From: Drechslerella dactyloides
Lineage: Eukaryota > Ascomycota > Orbiliomycetes > Orbiliales > Orbiliaceae
Length of the DNA: 64,000 bases
Assembly: GCA_020064725.1 (NCBI GenBank)
Contig: JAGTWJ010000013.1
Location: forward strand, 558,001 to 622,000
Reading direction: 5' to 3'
Shown: piece after piece, positions 1 to 10,472 of the stretch
Position numbering within the stretch: position 1 is the stretch's first letter
How the letters are laid out: each line of letters starts with the position of its first letter
The notes under the pieces: model-generated
Told to the model about the DNA's origin: nothing
The model's input: the letters and a program-made list of their open reading frames with translations, nothing else
The model's database searches: none
Position numbers and translations under genes: made by a program

Positions 1-439
1 ACGAACCGTATCATCTCGTCCGCACCGCAGCCCCGCAATCCTACTCGTCACCACTACATACCATCCGTCGATAATTCAAACCGGCCGTAATATAGTACGT
101 ATGGATGTCGCGTCGACAGCTGTCAGGTGGCCACGGGATCCGAACGAGAAGGTGCAACGTCGCCCACGCATACACCCACGCGTCGCGATCCTTCCAGCCG
201 GTTGCCCCGTACGTACGGACTCCCTTGCATCGCATTGGCCTAGTGTATACACTTTACTCGTACGTACATCTCAATCCCGCGACGCGGCTGCCGTTCACTC
301 GCATTGTACGTATATCCTTCGCTAGCGTGGTACATGTGATAACCCAGATCCTGCCAGTATACCCCCGGCCCAATGCCAATTATACCCGCACAGTACAATA
401 CAGTATAGCATACATGTATACAGTACGAGGGGGGAAAGA
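1..439. other. No gene recognised; 3' flank of the aspartic protease gene
   Basis: Only short unsupported reading frames are present. The stretch lies downstream of the minus-strand protease gene and probably holds its 3' UTR. The protease ends in a TAA that overlaps a possible donor (AG then GTAATC near 441), so a further small exon here cannot be excluded, but no convincing continuation was seen. Confidence 0.4.
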
Positions 440-1991
440 TTACCTGAGATCATTGATCCCGTAATACCCCATCTCAGCATCCACCGCCGTCTCGAACCGA
501 TTGAAAAAATGACTCCCAACATTCATATACACCCTACTCCCCGTCCGCCGCACCTCGTACCGGGCCGGCAAAACAGACCCCGCCGCACCACCGCTAACAT
601 ACCCGTACACCACCCGCCCCATACCGTGCCCGCCATCCGGCATATCGACCGTGATGGATGACAGCGCGCCGTTCGGCGGTGCGGGTGCAGGGTTGCCCGC
701 GGGTACATCCGGCGACGAAACGTACGCCGTCGTCACGCCCGTGTCCGGGAGAAGTTGGCCCGCGCGGCAGGTGTTGGTGTTTATGGCGAGACAGACGGGC
801 GGCATGGCCCAGTCCATCGGTAGCGTTGAGAACTGCTCCAGTCGGTGGAAGAGGAAGGGGGCGGTATTCGATCCCGTCAGTCCCCATATTATCCCCGTCT
901 TTGTCACAATATACCCTAGTATACCCCCACCATCATTAGCCATGCCCATCGGCCGCGATATATGCTGTACGTGTATGTACTCAAAGGAAGGGTAAGTGGG
1001 TATATTACCATTCCGGTAGTTGCACCGCGCGGTGGGTATGTGCGTCGAACCCGCCGCAACGACAGTCCACCACCCTCTAACATTAAACAGCGGATTCACA
1101 TCCGGCGTACACTCCATCATCCCGTCCCCGCGCCGTCCATACCCGACCCCCATGTACGCACCCACCAAACTATTCCCCGGCACCGCCGTCCCGCCGCCGA
1201 CGCAGACGCCATTGTCAGTGGGGTAATTCGCGGCCGTGCACGTTACCTTACTATCGTAGACTAGCACGGGTACCTCGGCCCGAATCACGGGCTTCCAGTC
1301 CAGGTCTTTGAACGTGATGTTGACGGTGACCCAGTAGCCGGTGTAGAGTAGATCTGATGAAGAAAGATACTTCCACGCGCGATTGGCGGGGGCGGTATCC
1401 ACGTCCGACCAGGATTTGTGAAACGTCGAAATCCACGTATCCTTGCCGATTGCAAAGCCGGTCTGGATACACCAATATTTCAATTAGCACCCACTGGTAG
1501 AACTATAGAAGTAAGGGTGTGCATACACTCCCAGTGTCAACGATCACCCCGGCGGGGGTACGGTACACGTCAACCCCGTCAACATCAAGGTAAACCCGCG
1601 GCCCACTCTCATCTGGCCACTTCCCGCTCCCCGTCCCAACATTCGTAAACGGTATAAACGCAGAACACCGCGTATCCCACGGTATATTCAAGACGGACGG
1701 GGACTGCACGCCTGCCGCACGCGCGTCAATCACAGCTTGACTCGGTGGCGTGTGCGCGGCTACGGGCACCTCGATCGTGACCGTCCTCCCGGGTGCCGCC
1801 GCTGCCGCATTCGGCGCGTCGGGGACGACACGCGGGTGTACGTTTTGCGTTCCTGGTGGCGCACGAGGGGAGACGGCGGGGAGGAGGCGCGGTGGGACGG
1901 GTGGGCGTGCGGCGCCGGTGTAGACTGTCAACGACGCGAATAGAAGAAAGTTGGTGAACCTCATCCTTGACATTGCTATACTATATTTCAA
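440..1991 (-). CDS. Secreted pepsin-like (A1) aspartic protease
   Basis: Two exons, 1991-1527 and 1462-440, are joined across a 64-nt intron (1463-1526; donor GTATGC, acceptor CCAG, phase 0), giving about 495 residues. Starts at 1991, 1973 and 1964 are possible; the 1964 start (MRFTNFLL) gives the cleanest signal peptide, ending near TGA/ARP. A proline-rich propeptide follows. The first active-site motif VDTGST is at residues 151-156 and is split by the intron. A second motif, LLPDTGVTTAYV, is near residues 393-404, and the end (GSHFF..., D-x-x-x-G-Y-Y-G) matches the C-terminal lobe of A1 enzymes. The second site has Val where Ser/Thr is usual, so full activity is uncertain. Expected role: extracellular endoprotease. 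Family assignment is from motifs only. Confidence 0.78.
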
Positions 1992-3227
1992 CCGTGGTGT
2001 GAATATATATGAGAATTTAATATAGATCGTATTGATAGGGGAATGATGGTATGATGAGGAGTCTGAGTGTGAGGCATCGCCTTCCTTTTATAGCCTTGTG
2101 TCCCGCTAAGTATCCCCGTCGAGCAGCGATGGCCGTTGTCAATTCAGCATCCATCCATGATATCGACCGTACCTCTGCACTCATGCAATCTCGTGCCCAC
2201 TGGATACATCCTCGAAAATCCTCCGCGCCGACGATAAAATTCACTGTTCTAAACTCGATATAACGTGAGCAAGCAATCAGATCCGCCGCGTCCAATCAAC
2301 CCGTCAGCCCATCACAATGCACGTACTGCACAATTGTGCAATCTGCCAAGAATGCTTCGTTCAGCCCTACGCACTCGAATCTCATCCACGTCGGATGTAG
2401 ATGCATGCAGTGGCGTTAATTGGCTGTGTAACGTTGTCCGATCGGACCCGCGGACCCGAGGCATGGAATATGCAGTTCACTATGATTCATCGATACACAT
2501 ATCCCTTCGATCTATATTTCGCCCGTTCGATTGGCCGGTAGGTAGATCGATTGCGTGAGGCAAATTCCGCAAATATCCCACGGGCCTGAGCGCTCCGACT
2601 ACACTAGTATACACCATCTCACGACATCCAACCATTTACAAATTTAACATCTCAGCTGGAACCTTCCCTTCATGGCCTGAAATGTACAAAAGTGCAGTTT
2701 ATATTTGCAGGTAGACGCATCGTGTTGCGCGTGGTATTTTACAGCGGACCCGCCTGCCCTTTTCGGCCGTCTTCCCGATCCGGCGCTCGAATCCGGCTGC
2801 TAGCTGCCCATGACGCTTGTGAAGATTACATACATACACCTGTCATCCCAATTCCTGTACATTCCGATACGCCTATTAAATGCGATGCATCTATTGAATG
2901 AATCATGCTCAGTGGCTGGTAGGGCTGAAGTCGATCGAATGCGTTATAATTAACGTCAACGTTCCTTCGATGCAATGCGGCGTGCATGATGCGGTCAGCT
3001 GCGAATCACGGCGCCAAGTGAATGTGAATCCGAGGACAAAGCGACCGCCGGCCGCGGAGGGCGCCGTCCGCTGACACCCAAATACACGACCGTCATGTGC
3101 CTGTCTGTATCCTCCCGGCCCCGCGGAGTGCGTTCTCACACACCTACACTCTACCCATACGAAATAAATATTACGATCAGTGAAGATGGTGTATATAGTG
3201 GTATTATATAAAGCGATATAGTTACAG
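1992..3227. other. Intergenic; promoter side of the protease gene
   Basis: No convincing gene on either strand. A TATATA-like tract at about 2006-2012 lies just upstream of the protease starts. The rest holds only short frames without family features, plus one TGCATGCA palindrome at 2402-2409. The right end contains the 3' flank of the isomerase gene. Confidence 0.5.
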
Positions 3228-4070
3228 TTACAGCTTGGCCTTGCCCTGCGTCTTGGCCCACCGCTCCGCCAGCTCCCGCGCAACCCGGCCCTCCTCCTCG
3301 CTGTCCTTCACCGCGTCCCGCGCCCACCGATCCCCATCCCTCACCTCCTCGCAATCCCCCCTCACAAGGTGAAACGTCTCCCGCCACGCCTCCCGTCTCA
3401 GCACGCTGTATATCCCGCTCTCCGCCTTCTTATCGAGTTTCCTCTCATCGATAAGTTTATACGCCTCGTCCAGCCCGCCCAGCGCGTCGACGATATCCTC
3501 CTTCAGCGCCTCCGGGCCGGGGAACCGCTTGGCCTCCAGCACGACGTCGCGATACGTCTTTGCGGATAATTTATTCCGGAAAATAGACGTCAGCGGCGGG
3601 ATCAACGGCGCGCCGAAATCCAGTTCGTTCATGCAAACGAAGCCGCGGGTGGGGTTCATAACGCGGTAATCATGGCACATGCTCGTGATGAAACCGCCGG
3701 CGAAGGCATGTCCGTTAATCAGCGCGAGCGTCGGCATGGGAAACGTAAGCAGCAGCTTCATGAACGGCCAATATACATTGTGCCACCACATCTTCTGCGT
3801 CTGCACATGGGATAAATCCAGCCCGTTGCTGTAGAATTTCGGCGAGGAAGAAGTCGTGATGAGCACGCCGACGGGGTGGTTCGTGCGCAGCAGCGCCAGC
3901 GCGAGCGTGAACGTCTCGATGAAGGGCGTGAGAAGGCGGTTGTCCGGCGGCGAGACGAACGTGAGGAGGTAGACGTTCGGGTGCGTTTTCGGCCGCGGGA
4001 TGGTGATGGTGATGGTGCCGTTCGTCACCGCGATGGGCAGCGTGTAGAGCGTCTCCGGCTGTTCCGACAT
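3228..4070 (-). CDS. Peroxisomal enoyl-CoA hydratase/isomerase family protein (delta3,delta2-enoyl-CoA isomerase-like)
   Basis: Single exon, 280 residues. The crotonase fold is recognisable. An oxyanion-hole segment FYSNGLDL lies at residues 79-86, and GHAFAGGF at 120-127 is the second oxyanion helix. CMNELDFGAPL at 146-156 resembles the Glu-containing catalytic segment (NEIDFG) of ECI/PECI-type isomerases. The protein ends in AKL, a peroxisomal targeting signal type 1. Such enzymes move 3-enoyl-CoA double bonds to position 2 during beta-oxidation of unsaturated fatty acids. The C-terminal 60 residues are strongly charged and helical. The start is the first Met of the open frame and the domain begins right after it. 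Whether it is an isomerase or a hydratase is inferred from the NELDFG motif. Confidence 0.88.
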   Translation of the reverse strand: MSEQPETLYTLPIAVTNGTITITIPRPKTHPNVYLLTFVSPPDNRLLTPFIETFTLALALLRTNHPVGVLITTSSSPKFYSNGLDLSHVQTQKMWWHNVYWPFMKLLLTFPMPTLALINGHAFAGGFITSMCHDYRVMNPTRGFVCMNELDFGAPLIPPLTSIFRNKLSAKTYRDVVLEAKRFPGPEALKEDIVDALGGLDEAYKLIDERKLDKKAESGIYSVLRREAWRETFHLVRGDCEEVRDGDRWARDAVKDSEEEGRVARELAERWAKTQGKAKL

Positions 4071-4593
4071 CGTGACTGCGGGCGCGTGGACAAAAAATCA
4101 ATCGGATGGTATGGATCGTATCGCGGAGGAATGCGGTGGAGGGAGGAGGGCGCTGGGTTCGAGAACGGGGGTCGTGGCCGGGGAGGGCTGAAATATATAA
4201 AATCCGGGGAGTGAGCGAGCGAATGCGAAACAGCCGAGGCATGTTCGGCTCGTGGCTCGCGAGCACGCGCCCGTCACCTGGACTCCGGCCGCCAACGCAA
4301 CACGCGTTGCATTCCACTCGGATGATGAGGCTTACGCTGAGGAGATAGTATAAATAAAATTCGACGTGGGCCCGGGTGAATATCATAGCCGGTAGATATC
4401 AGCTTGTGATTGGCAGATTGCCTGGTAAACAGACCGCGACGGAAAGGCCGATACGCTTCGCCGGTTGAAAAACGGCAGCCTGCAGACGTCTGGCTCGCGA
4501 GATAATATGGCAGATCTACCAGCGCGATAGATATCTGCGAGCAGATTTATCAAGAGAACCCCAGAATCAATTCAGGCAAACTTAAATACTAAT

Positions 4594-4617
4594 GTCTCGT
4601 AAACCAAACCCTTCCTT
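4594..4617. repeat. Dispersed 24-bp sequence, copy 1
   Basis: These 24 bases are identical to 41394-41417. After one mismatch at 4618/41418, three more bases agree. A 13-bp core (GTCTCGTAAACCA) occurs a third time at 61158-61170. An exact 24-mer match is not expected by chance in 64 kb. No open frame or terminal structure identifies the source element. Confidence 0.6.
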
Positions 4618-4689
4618 ACCATGCCCTAGATTTATTCCCAATACGAATACAAAATATAACATAGTCTCAGGCCAGTCGTTAGAGCAGCC

Positions 4690-4762
4690 CAGCATATATC
4701 CAGAAACGAACACCTCAGCATATATCCAGAAACGAACACCTCAGCATATATCCAGAAACGAA
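4690..4762. repeat. 26-bp minisatellite, about 2.8 copies
   Basis: Units begin at 4690, 4716 and 4742 with CAGCATATATCCAGAAACGA and are identical over the shared length; the third is cut short at about 4762. The array is bracketed by a direct repeat TTAGAGCAG at 4679-4687 and 4772-4780. It is non-coding as far as can be seen. Confidence 0.9.
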
Positions 4763-4968
4763 TGGCCAGCCTTAGAGCAGTGCAATCTTTGATGATTTTC
4801 TTTCGATAGAGTTGCATCCAGCTCCACGACTTTCTCCTAAAGTCTTCCCCTTCTTCTTGTCCAGGGAGTCGCCCGGGCAACTCGTCGGCAGCCGTGGCTC
4901 ATATCCAAATGCTGGCCTCTCATGTAAGTCGCCCTCTAGGATGAATTCGGTCCCGTCGTGCATACATG

Positions 4969-5266
4969 CTATACATGACCGTCGGCTCCACCGGCAGCCG
5001 CGGCTTGGTTTTCCCAGATCTTGTCGAGGATATCTCGTAACCGGGAGAGCTGTACCGCTGCGAACAACTTTTGGATGCCGAGGCGGTACTTGGCGATGCC
5101 GCTCGTTTCCAGTCGTAGAAGTATGGTTGCGAAAGCGGTCTCGATCGCCTCCACGCCCTCTGCGTCGATCTTGGAGTCAGTTTGGGGTTCGGCGGGTGCG
5201 GCAGGTGGGACGGGACTTACGTATGTACTTGGCGCCGGTGGAAATGATGTCCTCGGGGGCGGTCAT
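4969..5266 (-). CDS. Orphan microprotein, two exons, about 78 residues
   Basis: Exon 1 (5266-5221) starts MTAPEDIISTGAKYI. A 61-nt intron (5160-5220) has a strong donor GTAAGT, a CTGAC branch site and acceptor CGCAG. Exon 2 (5159-4969) continues in frame with GVEAIETAFATILLRL. The phase matches (1 + 2 nt). The product is mostly amphipathic helix with leucine-rich spacing (KLFAAVQLSRLRDILDKIW), then an alanine/glycine tail. There is no signal peptide or membrane segment. No family was recognised; a helical adaptor or small complex subunit is possible but speculative. The intron removes an in-frame stop, which supports the model. Confidence 0.55.
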
Positions 5267-5447
5267 AGAACAAGATTCCTTAATATACATAATGATTTAT
5301 TAGAGTGTAAACTAGACTGTTATCATGGTACGAAAGCCTCGCATGCTGTAGCCGACCCGTTAGAGGTGACCCGTTAGATTTCGCTGCACAAGCATAGCGA
5401 GGACGCTCGGTAGTCAAACAGTGCTGCCATGAGAACAATGAACACTT

Positions 5448-5912
5448 TCAGACCATTTTCGAGGCTGGTGTAACCTTGCGGATGTCAGCGACTTCGAGAT
5501 TATCACCAGAAATGAATCCGATTCGATGCGTCGCCAGTACAGTGATACATTGTCTCGTGAAACCAGCCTCTAGCGCTAGCAATCCCTGGGGAACAGGGGA
5601 CGGGGTATCTTGTGGGGGGGAAGTCGTATCTTCTTCATGATCTTTGTATAAATCCTCCTCCCCGTTTTCTATTTCTTGCTTGAAGAGTACTAAATCCGTC
5701 ATAACATCATCCCTAACTGCACTCGGGTTCTCTGTCTCCCTCTGGAGAGACGTTTCACGAGACAAAGTGATACATAATATAGGCGATTCCGCATGGGGCT
5801 CGGGTATGGTTTCCGCCATCAGCTCTGGCGATTGAGCGTAGGTGCCGCGGTTACCATTTAGATCGATCTTGTCCCATTCGCAGATATGCGAACACCCCCG
5901 GAAACTCAACAT
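5448..5912 (-). pseudogene. Unrecognised open frame, exon or gene remnant
   Basis: A 154-codon frame without family features. It is acidic in the middle (EEDLYKDHEEDTT) and ends at a TAG. It lies in a stretch where every plausible exon is on the minus strand but cannot be joined into one gene. It may be the 3' exon of a multi-intron gene, a remnant or chance. Called mainly on amino-acid composition. Confidence 0.22.
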
Positions 5913-6266
5913 ATATGATGGATCGGCATTTCAAGTGCTCATGCCACCGTTCATGAAGACGGCTGGTTTTTGATGATCAGTTATGCGGTAGACCCCGCAT
6001 ACGCTGTTTGAGTATCCTCTTCAATCGAAACCGCCGGGTAACATCAGACTGGAAGTAGTCGCTCCCGTAAACTCGATGGATCTAGAAAATAAATTTGTCT
6101 CCATTACCGTGTCCTCTCTGTTTCGGTGGACTCCATGTTGCGTTCGTTTGATGTCAAGAGGCTCACCACATGCAGGGGTGATCTCGGTTGTTGTTACTTT
6201 TAAGAGGAGATATCAAGACATAGATCAGCCCGGGTCTTGAGGAACCGCATGGCAAGGTTGTCGCCC

Positions 6267-6566
6267 TCATTTTTTGTCAGGCTCCTTCATTCGGAATGAG
6301 ATGTTTCTTCCATCCGGTTTCAGCGGCCTGTATGGCGGCAAAGAACAATATTCATCTTGGAATGTTGACGACATTCCGGAATATGATTGGACGGTAGTTT
6401 GAAAGTGCACATGCGTGCAATTCTTATCCGTTGTGGCTGGGGTTATTGGAAACGGGCGGCCAGATCTAGAAGCCAGCATGCCTGGTAGTTGGTCTAAATC
6501 GACTTGAACTCGATTATATATCGTGATATCATCATCCGGTTCGACGTCTTGATCGTAAAAATTCAT
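6267..6566 (-). pseudogene. Unrecognised open frame, exon or gene remnant
   Basis: A 99-codon minus-strand frame beginning MNFYDQDVEPDDD, with a composition like coding DNA (acidic start, few rare residues). No domain, signal peptide or partner exon was found. It has the same orientation as the pieces at 5.4-5.9, 7.0-7.7 and 8.8-9.7 kb, so one or two multi-exon or decayed genes may cover the region. Confidence 0.2.
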
Positions 6567-6950
6567 GAGATGTGTCCATACTAGGTGTGTACAGTAACTG
6601 CCCCATGCCGGTTCGCGGGGCTCTTTAATCTCTCTCCAAGCCTGATCATCTCACTGTCTGACAAATCCTACTCATATGCTGAGTGACTATCATTCGCAAT
6701 ATATAAACCATGTTGCCGCTCGTAAGTTGTTGGGACATAATCGTTGCCCCTTCGGGATGGTTGGCCGCATCAATCCGGCCTCGTCAGTACTGGCACTCAT
6801 CGCTTTCGTATTTCAACTCGCTCTTGCTCTGATATATATTGAAGTTTCCATCGAGGGTTTCTGAACATCCATACAGTGGTTTCTTGGTGGAATCATTCGT
6901 TTCCACGGGAATCCGAATTTGTTAACTATGCCATATCTCGCGCCTCATTG

Positions 6951-7710
6951 TCAGGTGTGCTTCGTGAGCTGCTTGCTGATATGGCAGCGTCTAAGTTCGT
7001 TACATCGTGGATCCATACATAGTTTTGTACGATTCGCAGGTCCGACAGCAGCGGGCGCGTCCTTGAACGCACGAAACCTGGCTAAGAGGTCGGCGAGCTC
7101 TTGATCTCGTTCAAGCGTGAGCGCCTCGGCATCGTAGTCAGGCTCTCCCTTCGCCCGTTGACGGCGCTTGCGGAACTTGTCGGCAATCCTCTTTGCCATT
7201 TCATCGTACTCGGCCTGCGATCGGGGGTGTAGTTGAAGACGTAAGGCTTCGTCGGAGTACATGCTTTGGCTGCCGTTTGAGAATACTAGTAGCCAGTAGT
7301 GGCGAGACAGGGGAGCATGTCTCCTACTAGGATGACCTTTTAGATAGAGCAAGTGCAGCATGCATCATGGTCTCTATTCTGTTCTCTATCCACCACCGTC
7401 GAGGGTTGCAACTTGGAGCAAAGTATTGATAAGATTCGTGCCCCCAGAGCACATGCATGTCGAAAATGCAATTCTGTCTCTCGAAAATATTCCTCATGAC
7501 TCTTTGTTGCCTTTTGATGTACTCGGGAGCATAGATACCACAACTCCGCCGGAGAGTCATTTGAAGATCTACTACCAGGAGGTTGACCATAGTAGGCATG
7601 CAAGAAGGGTTCGACCATGAGCTGTCGAACTCCTCTTGTCTCATAGACCCGCCGATCCAGAGCTGGCCGTCTGCGTCATATAATAATGATTCTTTTGCAT
7701 GTTTGCCCAA
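6951..7710 (-). pseudogene. Two overlapping exon-like frames, probable decayed gene
   Basis: One frame spans 7710-7327 (contains LLYDADGQLWIGGSM). The other spans 7361-6951 and carries a charged helix with coding-like composition (EYDEMAKRIADKFRKRRQRA). They overlap in different phases. The obvious splice sites (donor GTCATC near 7340, acceptor CTACTAG near 7290) do not give a matching phase, which suggests either a missed intron or a frameshift. No family recognised. Confidence 0.28.
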
Positions 7711-8481
7711 TGGACTTGGAGTTTCTCATCTTGATTTGAAGAAACATAACCGATGCCCGATGCATGTTCGAGGATGAATACAATCCTTTCAGTACCTGAG
7801 AGCGCGTGGAGAGCCCTTCATATCTTCGTATCGTTGTTCGGTCTGGTCTCTAAGTCGTCGCTGCACAAGCGAGCTCAGAGCATCGTACTGCAGTTTGAGT
7901 CCATGTGATAGGGCGAAACAGCTGCTATAAGATTGTATAAATGTTAGCATACAGAGTTTGCTTCGCAATAAGCCCAGAAGAGACAGATTGCAGACCCTTA
8001 ATGCTCATAAGTTTTTCCCATGCCGGCATGCCTCCGCCTACGTTTTATAGAGACCGAAATTGCTGCCTGGTTATTTGTGAAACGTTGCATAGGATAAACT
8101 CTTCTCTAAGAACTCGAATTCTTTGATCGGCGGTCGTAGGAATTATGAGTAGCAATGTGCTCCGTGGTCCAGGAACCGTCTCTATTATATCAAGTTAAAT
8201 TTGCTGTAATCGTATGACTCCGAGTTAGGTATATTGTGTATGAGAACTTACTCATAAAGATTACAGTTTCCTGTTTCATCGTACCCTCGGGTAGGTAGTA
8301 ATAACCGATGAACATAAGAGCCAGACTAGATGGTAACCACGATCAAATAATGTCGTCAGTTGAAGAAGTCTGGGGCCGTGGGACGCGTAAGTGCTCGTGA
8401 AATTTGTGTGGTGGGTTTTGCCATTCATCAGACATATCTGGAAGCTAACAACGAGCTGGCGCAAGTAATAATCTGTGATCT

Positions 8482-8742
8482 TCAAGTTTCGATCGGATTC
8501 TCATGGTTTCTTGACTTTTTGGAATACGCTGGTGTCGTCTCCAAGATTGACCATGGTACTGTCAGTTTCATCCCTCTGACCATTCTCACTCCAGGCGGTA
8601 CATAGCTCCCATGCGTCTCTGTATCGTTAATGGTTATTATAAATGCCCTGCCATCCAATGTCGCCAGCATGCCCCGGTTCCTCTGAAGGTCTCCCGTTCG
8701 ATAGTGGACATCTCTCGTATACGACCACGTCGAGTAGGTCAT
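8482..8742 (-). pseudogene. Exon-like frame with upstream in-frame stop
   Basis: An 86-codon frame with a beta-rich look (YTRDVHYRTGD, GRAFIITINDTETHGSYV). The same frame stays open upstream to about 8818 except for a single TAA near 8754-8756, and that upstream part reads as an acidic/serine segment (DDQDDIASSSS). This could be a nonsense-disabled continuation of the 8.8-9.7 kb gene or a separate remnant. Product unknown. Confidence 0.25.
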
Positions 8743-8819
8743 TCGAGTCGAAAGTTAAGCTAGTGCCTTCGAGCTACTGGATGCTATGTCATCTTGATCG
8801 TCCTGCTGGCGTCTCATAT

Positions 8820-9686
8820 TTAGGTTTGCCGTAGGCCTGCAATTAAGGCCGTATCGCTTCCTTCACCGCTAAGCAGATTTTCCCCACATGGTGAGATTTT
8901 GCATTCCTTGGAATGATAATTGTGGTTCAAGCAAGCAAGCCGTGTTCTGGGCCCATTGAACCAAAAGCACGGCGAAATCCACGGTGACTCGCGACTGGGA
9001 TGCGCTGGCCATGGGTACCCCCGCGGCATTGCATTCGTATCATTGTATGGAAAGGGTCTCGTGAAGATCCAGGGTGTCTTTGATCCTTTTCCTGAGCTAG
9101 AGAAGAATCAGCGGGTGGCTCACTAGCGTAACCATATATGTCTGTCAATATTGCTTCTGACAGATCATGCAAGTAAGATCATAGATACGAGAACAAGAAG
9201 TTCCAAGATATCATGAAGTGCTACCCATCCGCCCTGTCGGCATCATGCTGGGTTTCGTGTAAAGCTATGGTGTAAGCAGCTTGGTGGGTCCAGTTACCGC
9301 CATATAAGAGCTATTCGGCGACTTACCAACGAGATCGATCTATGAATCGGCAAGGGGCATAAGGCATAAAGGAGGTTGTTGCTGGATTCGAAGAACCATA
9401 TATCAGAAGCATCGCATACCGCACATCGTTCCAATTCATATATCCGTTGACCTGAAACGGACCATGCCATTTGGCGTCAAGCTTTGTGTTGAAGTGTCGT
9501 ATGCAAATCGAGGACTCCCTCCCAGCAGTGAGGTACGCCTGGAGGCCCTTGAACGTAAGATACTTGTTACACCATATTGTCGTAGGTCAACTCATCGAGG
9601 AAGCTGACAAAGAATTGGATGTTTAGCGGTTGAGGGAGGCATCCGTCTAACTGCCAGCTCTGTTTGTCTGGTGCGGTGACCTGCAT
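8820..9686 (-). CDS. Candidate three-exon orphan gene (191 residues), possibly decayed
   Basis: Start ATG at 9686, just downstream of a TATATATA tract (about 9692-9702). Exon 1 is 9686-9609, exon 2 is 9547-9327 and exon 3 is 9096-8820. The second intron (9097-9326) is well supported: donor GTAAGT, acceptor region CTGATTCTTCTCTAG, phase 2. The first (9548-9608) has a weak donor GTCAGC. Without it, exon 1 runs into a TAA at 9567-9569, where the frame changes by one base. The gene therefore either has this weak intron or carries a frameshift. Exon 2 has no start codon but reads like a folded domain (GLQAYLTAGRESS, NWNDVRYAMLLIYGSSNP, TSFMPYAPCRFI). Exon 3 is rich in aromatics and proline (TPWIFTRPFPYNDTNAMPRG). 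There is no signal peptide and no family was recognised. Confidence 0.4.
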
Positions 9687-10102
9687 GATATCTGTATATA
9701 TAGGATATTCGTCGTGGGCTGTTTTCATATATTCGTCATCAGATTCTTGGCAACAGCCGGATTTATTTCAGTGTTAGTGATGCATCATGGAGATGCATGC
9801 ATTCATATCGTATGATTCGGGTTTGGATAGCGTTATATTCCAGGGCATGATGAGGTTGGAGTTTTGGAATCACTGGAGATCGATGATGCGTGAGCGGGTG
9901 GAAAGAGGTTGTGAGAACCGTGGCGAGCTGGCTAGATGGTTGGCGGGGGGCTTTGTTATATATGGATTGGTTAAGGTTGAGGGAAAAGGGACTGATGAGG
10001 GGGAATGATATCTTAGTAGGCAAAAGTAATACTCTGGGGATCCAGGTTGCTAGAGTACTTAGCTGACGTAAGCGGGTGAGGGGGAGAATTACAGCAGTCA
10101 CA

Positions 10103-10472
10103 TCAACGAGGCAAAAGATATCGGAATCTGTATCTGGTGTTATATAGCCTGTGACATTTCACTTGATGCATGTCGTCTGTGAAGTTTTGTGATTTCGACC
10201 CATACCAAGATGGCTCCTTGGAGAACAACGGGTGTTCGTCCAGCAGCGAGTCCATGATCAATCCCATGTTTACCGTGGCCCCTGGGCGTACAGGGGCCAA
10301 TATTGATTGCAGAGGTCCAAACTTCTTGTATCTGCGGGTCGTGTATTTCAGACAGTCGAGTCAGTGTCGGATGTATGATTGTACATCCCTGGTCATTTTG
10401 GATGTTGTCGAGCCCTATCTCTTGCTTGTCTCGCCATTCCCGCCGACATAGACAGTTGGGGTATACATGCAT
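10103..10472 (-). pseudogene. Exon-like frames of an unrecognised gene
   Basis: Two minus-strand frames meet here. One ends around 10300 (contains HPTLTRLSEIHDPQIQEVW); the other (10300-10103) reads NMGLIMDSLLDEHPLFSKEP. The second has the periodicity of a real helix-rich domain. No clean intron joins them, and no link to the 8.8-9.7 kb gene was found. It may be a remnant of the same family. Confidence 0.25.

Larger units (their letters stand above)
4071..4968. other. Intergenic with minisatellite and dispersed repeat
   Basis: The promoter of the isomerase gene lies at the left; a TATATAA-like tract sits at about 4192-4200. Further right are a copy of a dispersed sequence (4594-4617) and a tandem repeat (4690-4762), listed separately. 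Between 4772 and 4963 a minus-strand open frame could be a further exon of the neighbouring microprotein gene, but this needs a 41-nt intron and was not accepted. Confidence 0.4.

Noticed and set aside
4772..4963. Possible extra 3' exon of the microprotein gene
   Set aside because: It would need a 41-nt intron, shorter than any other here, and the TAG at 4969-4971 is a simpler end.
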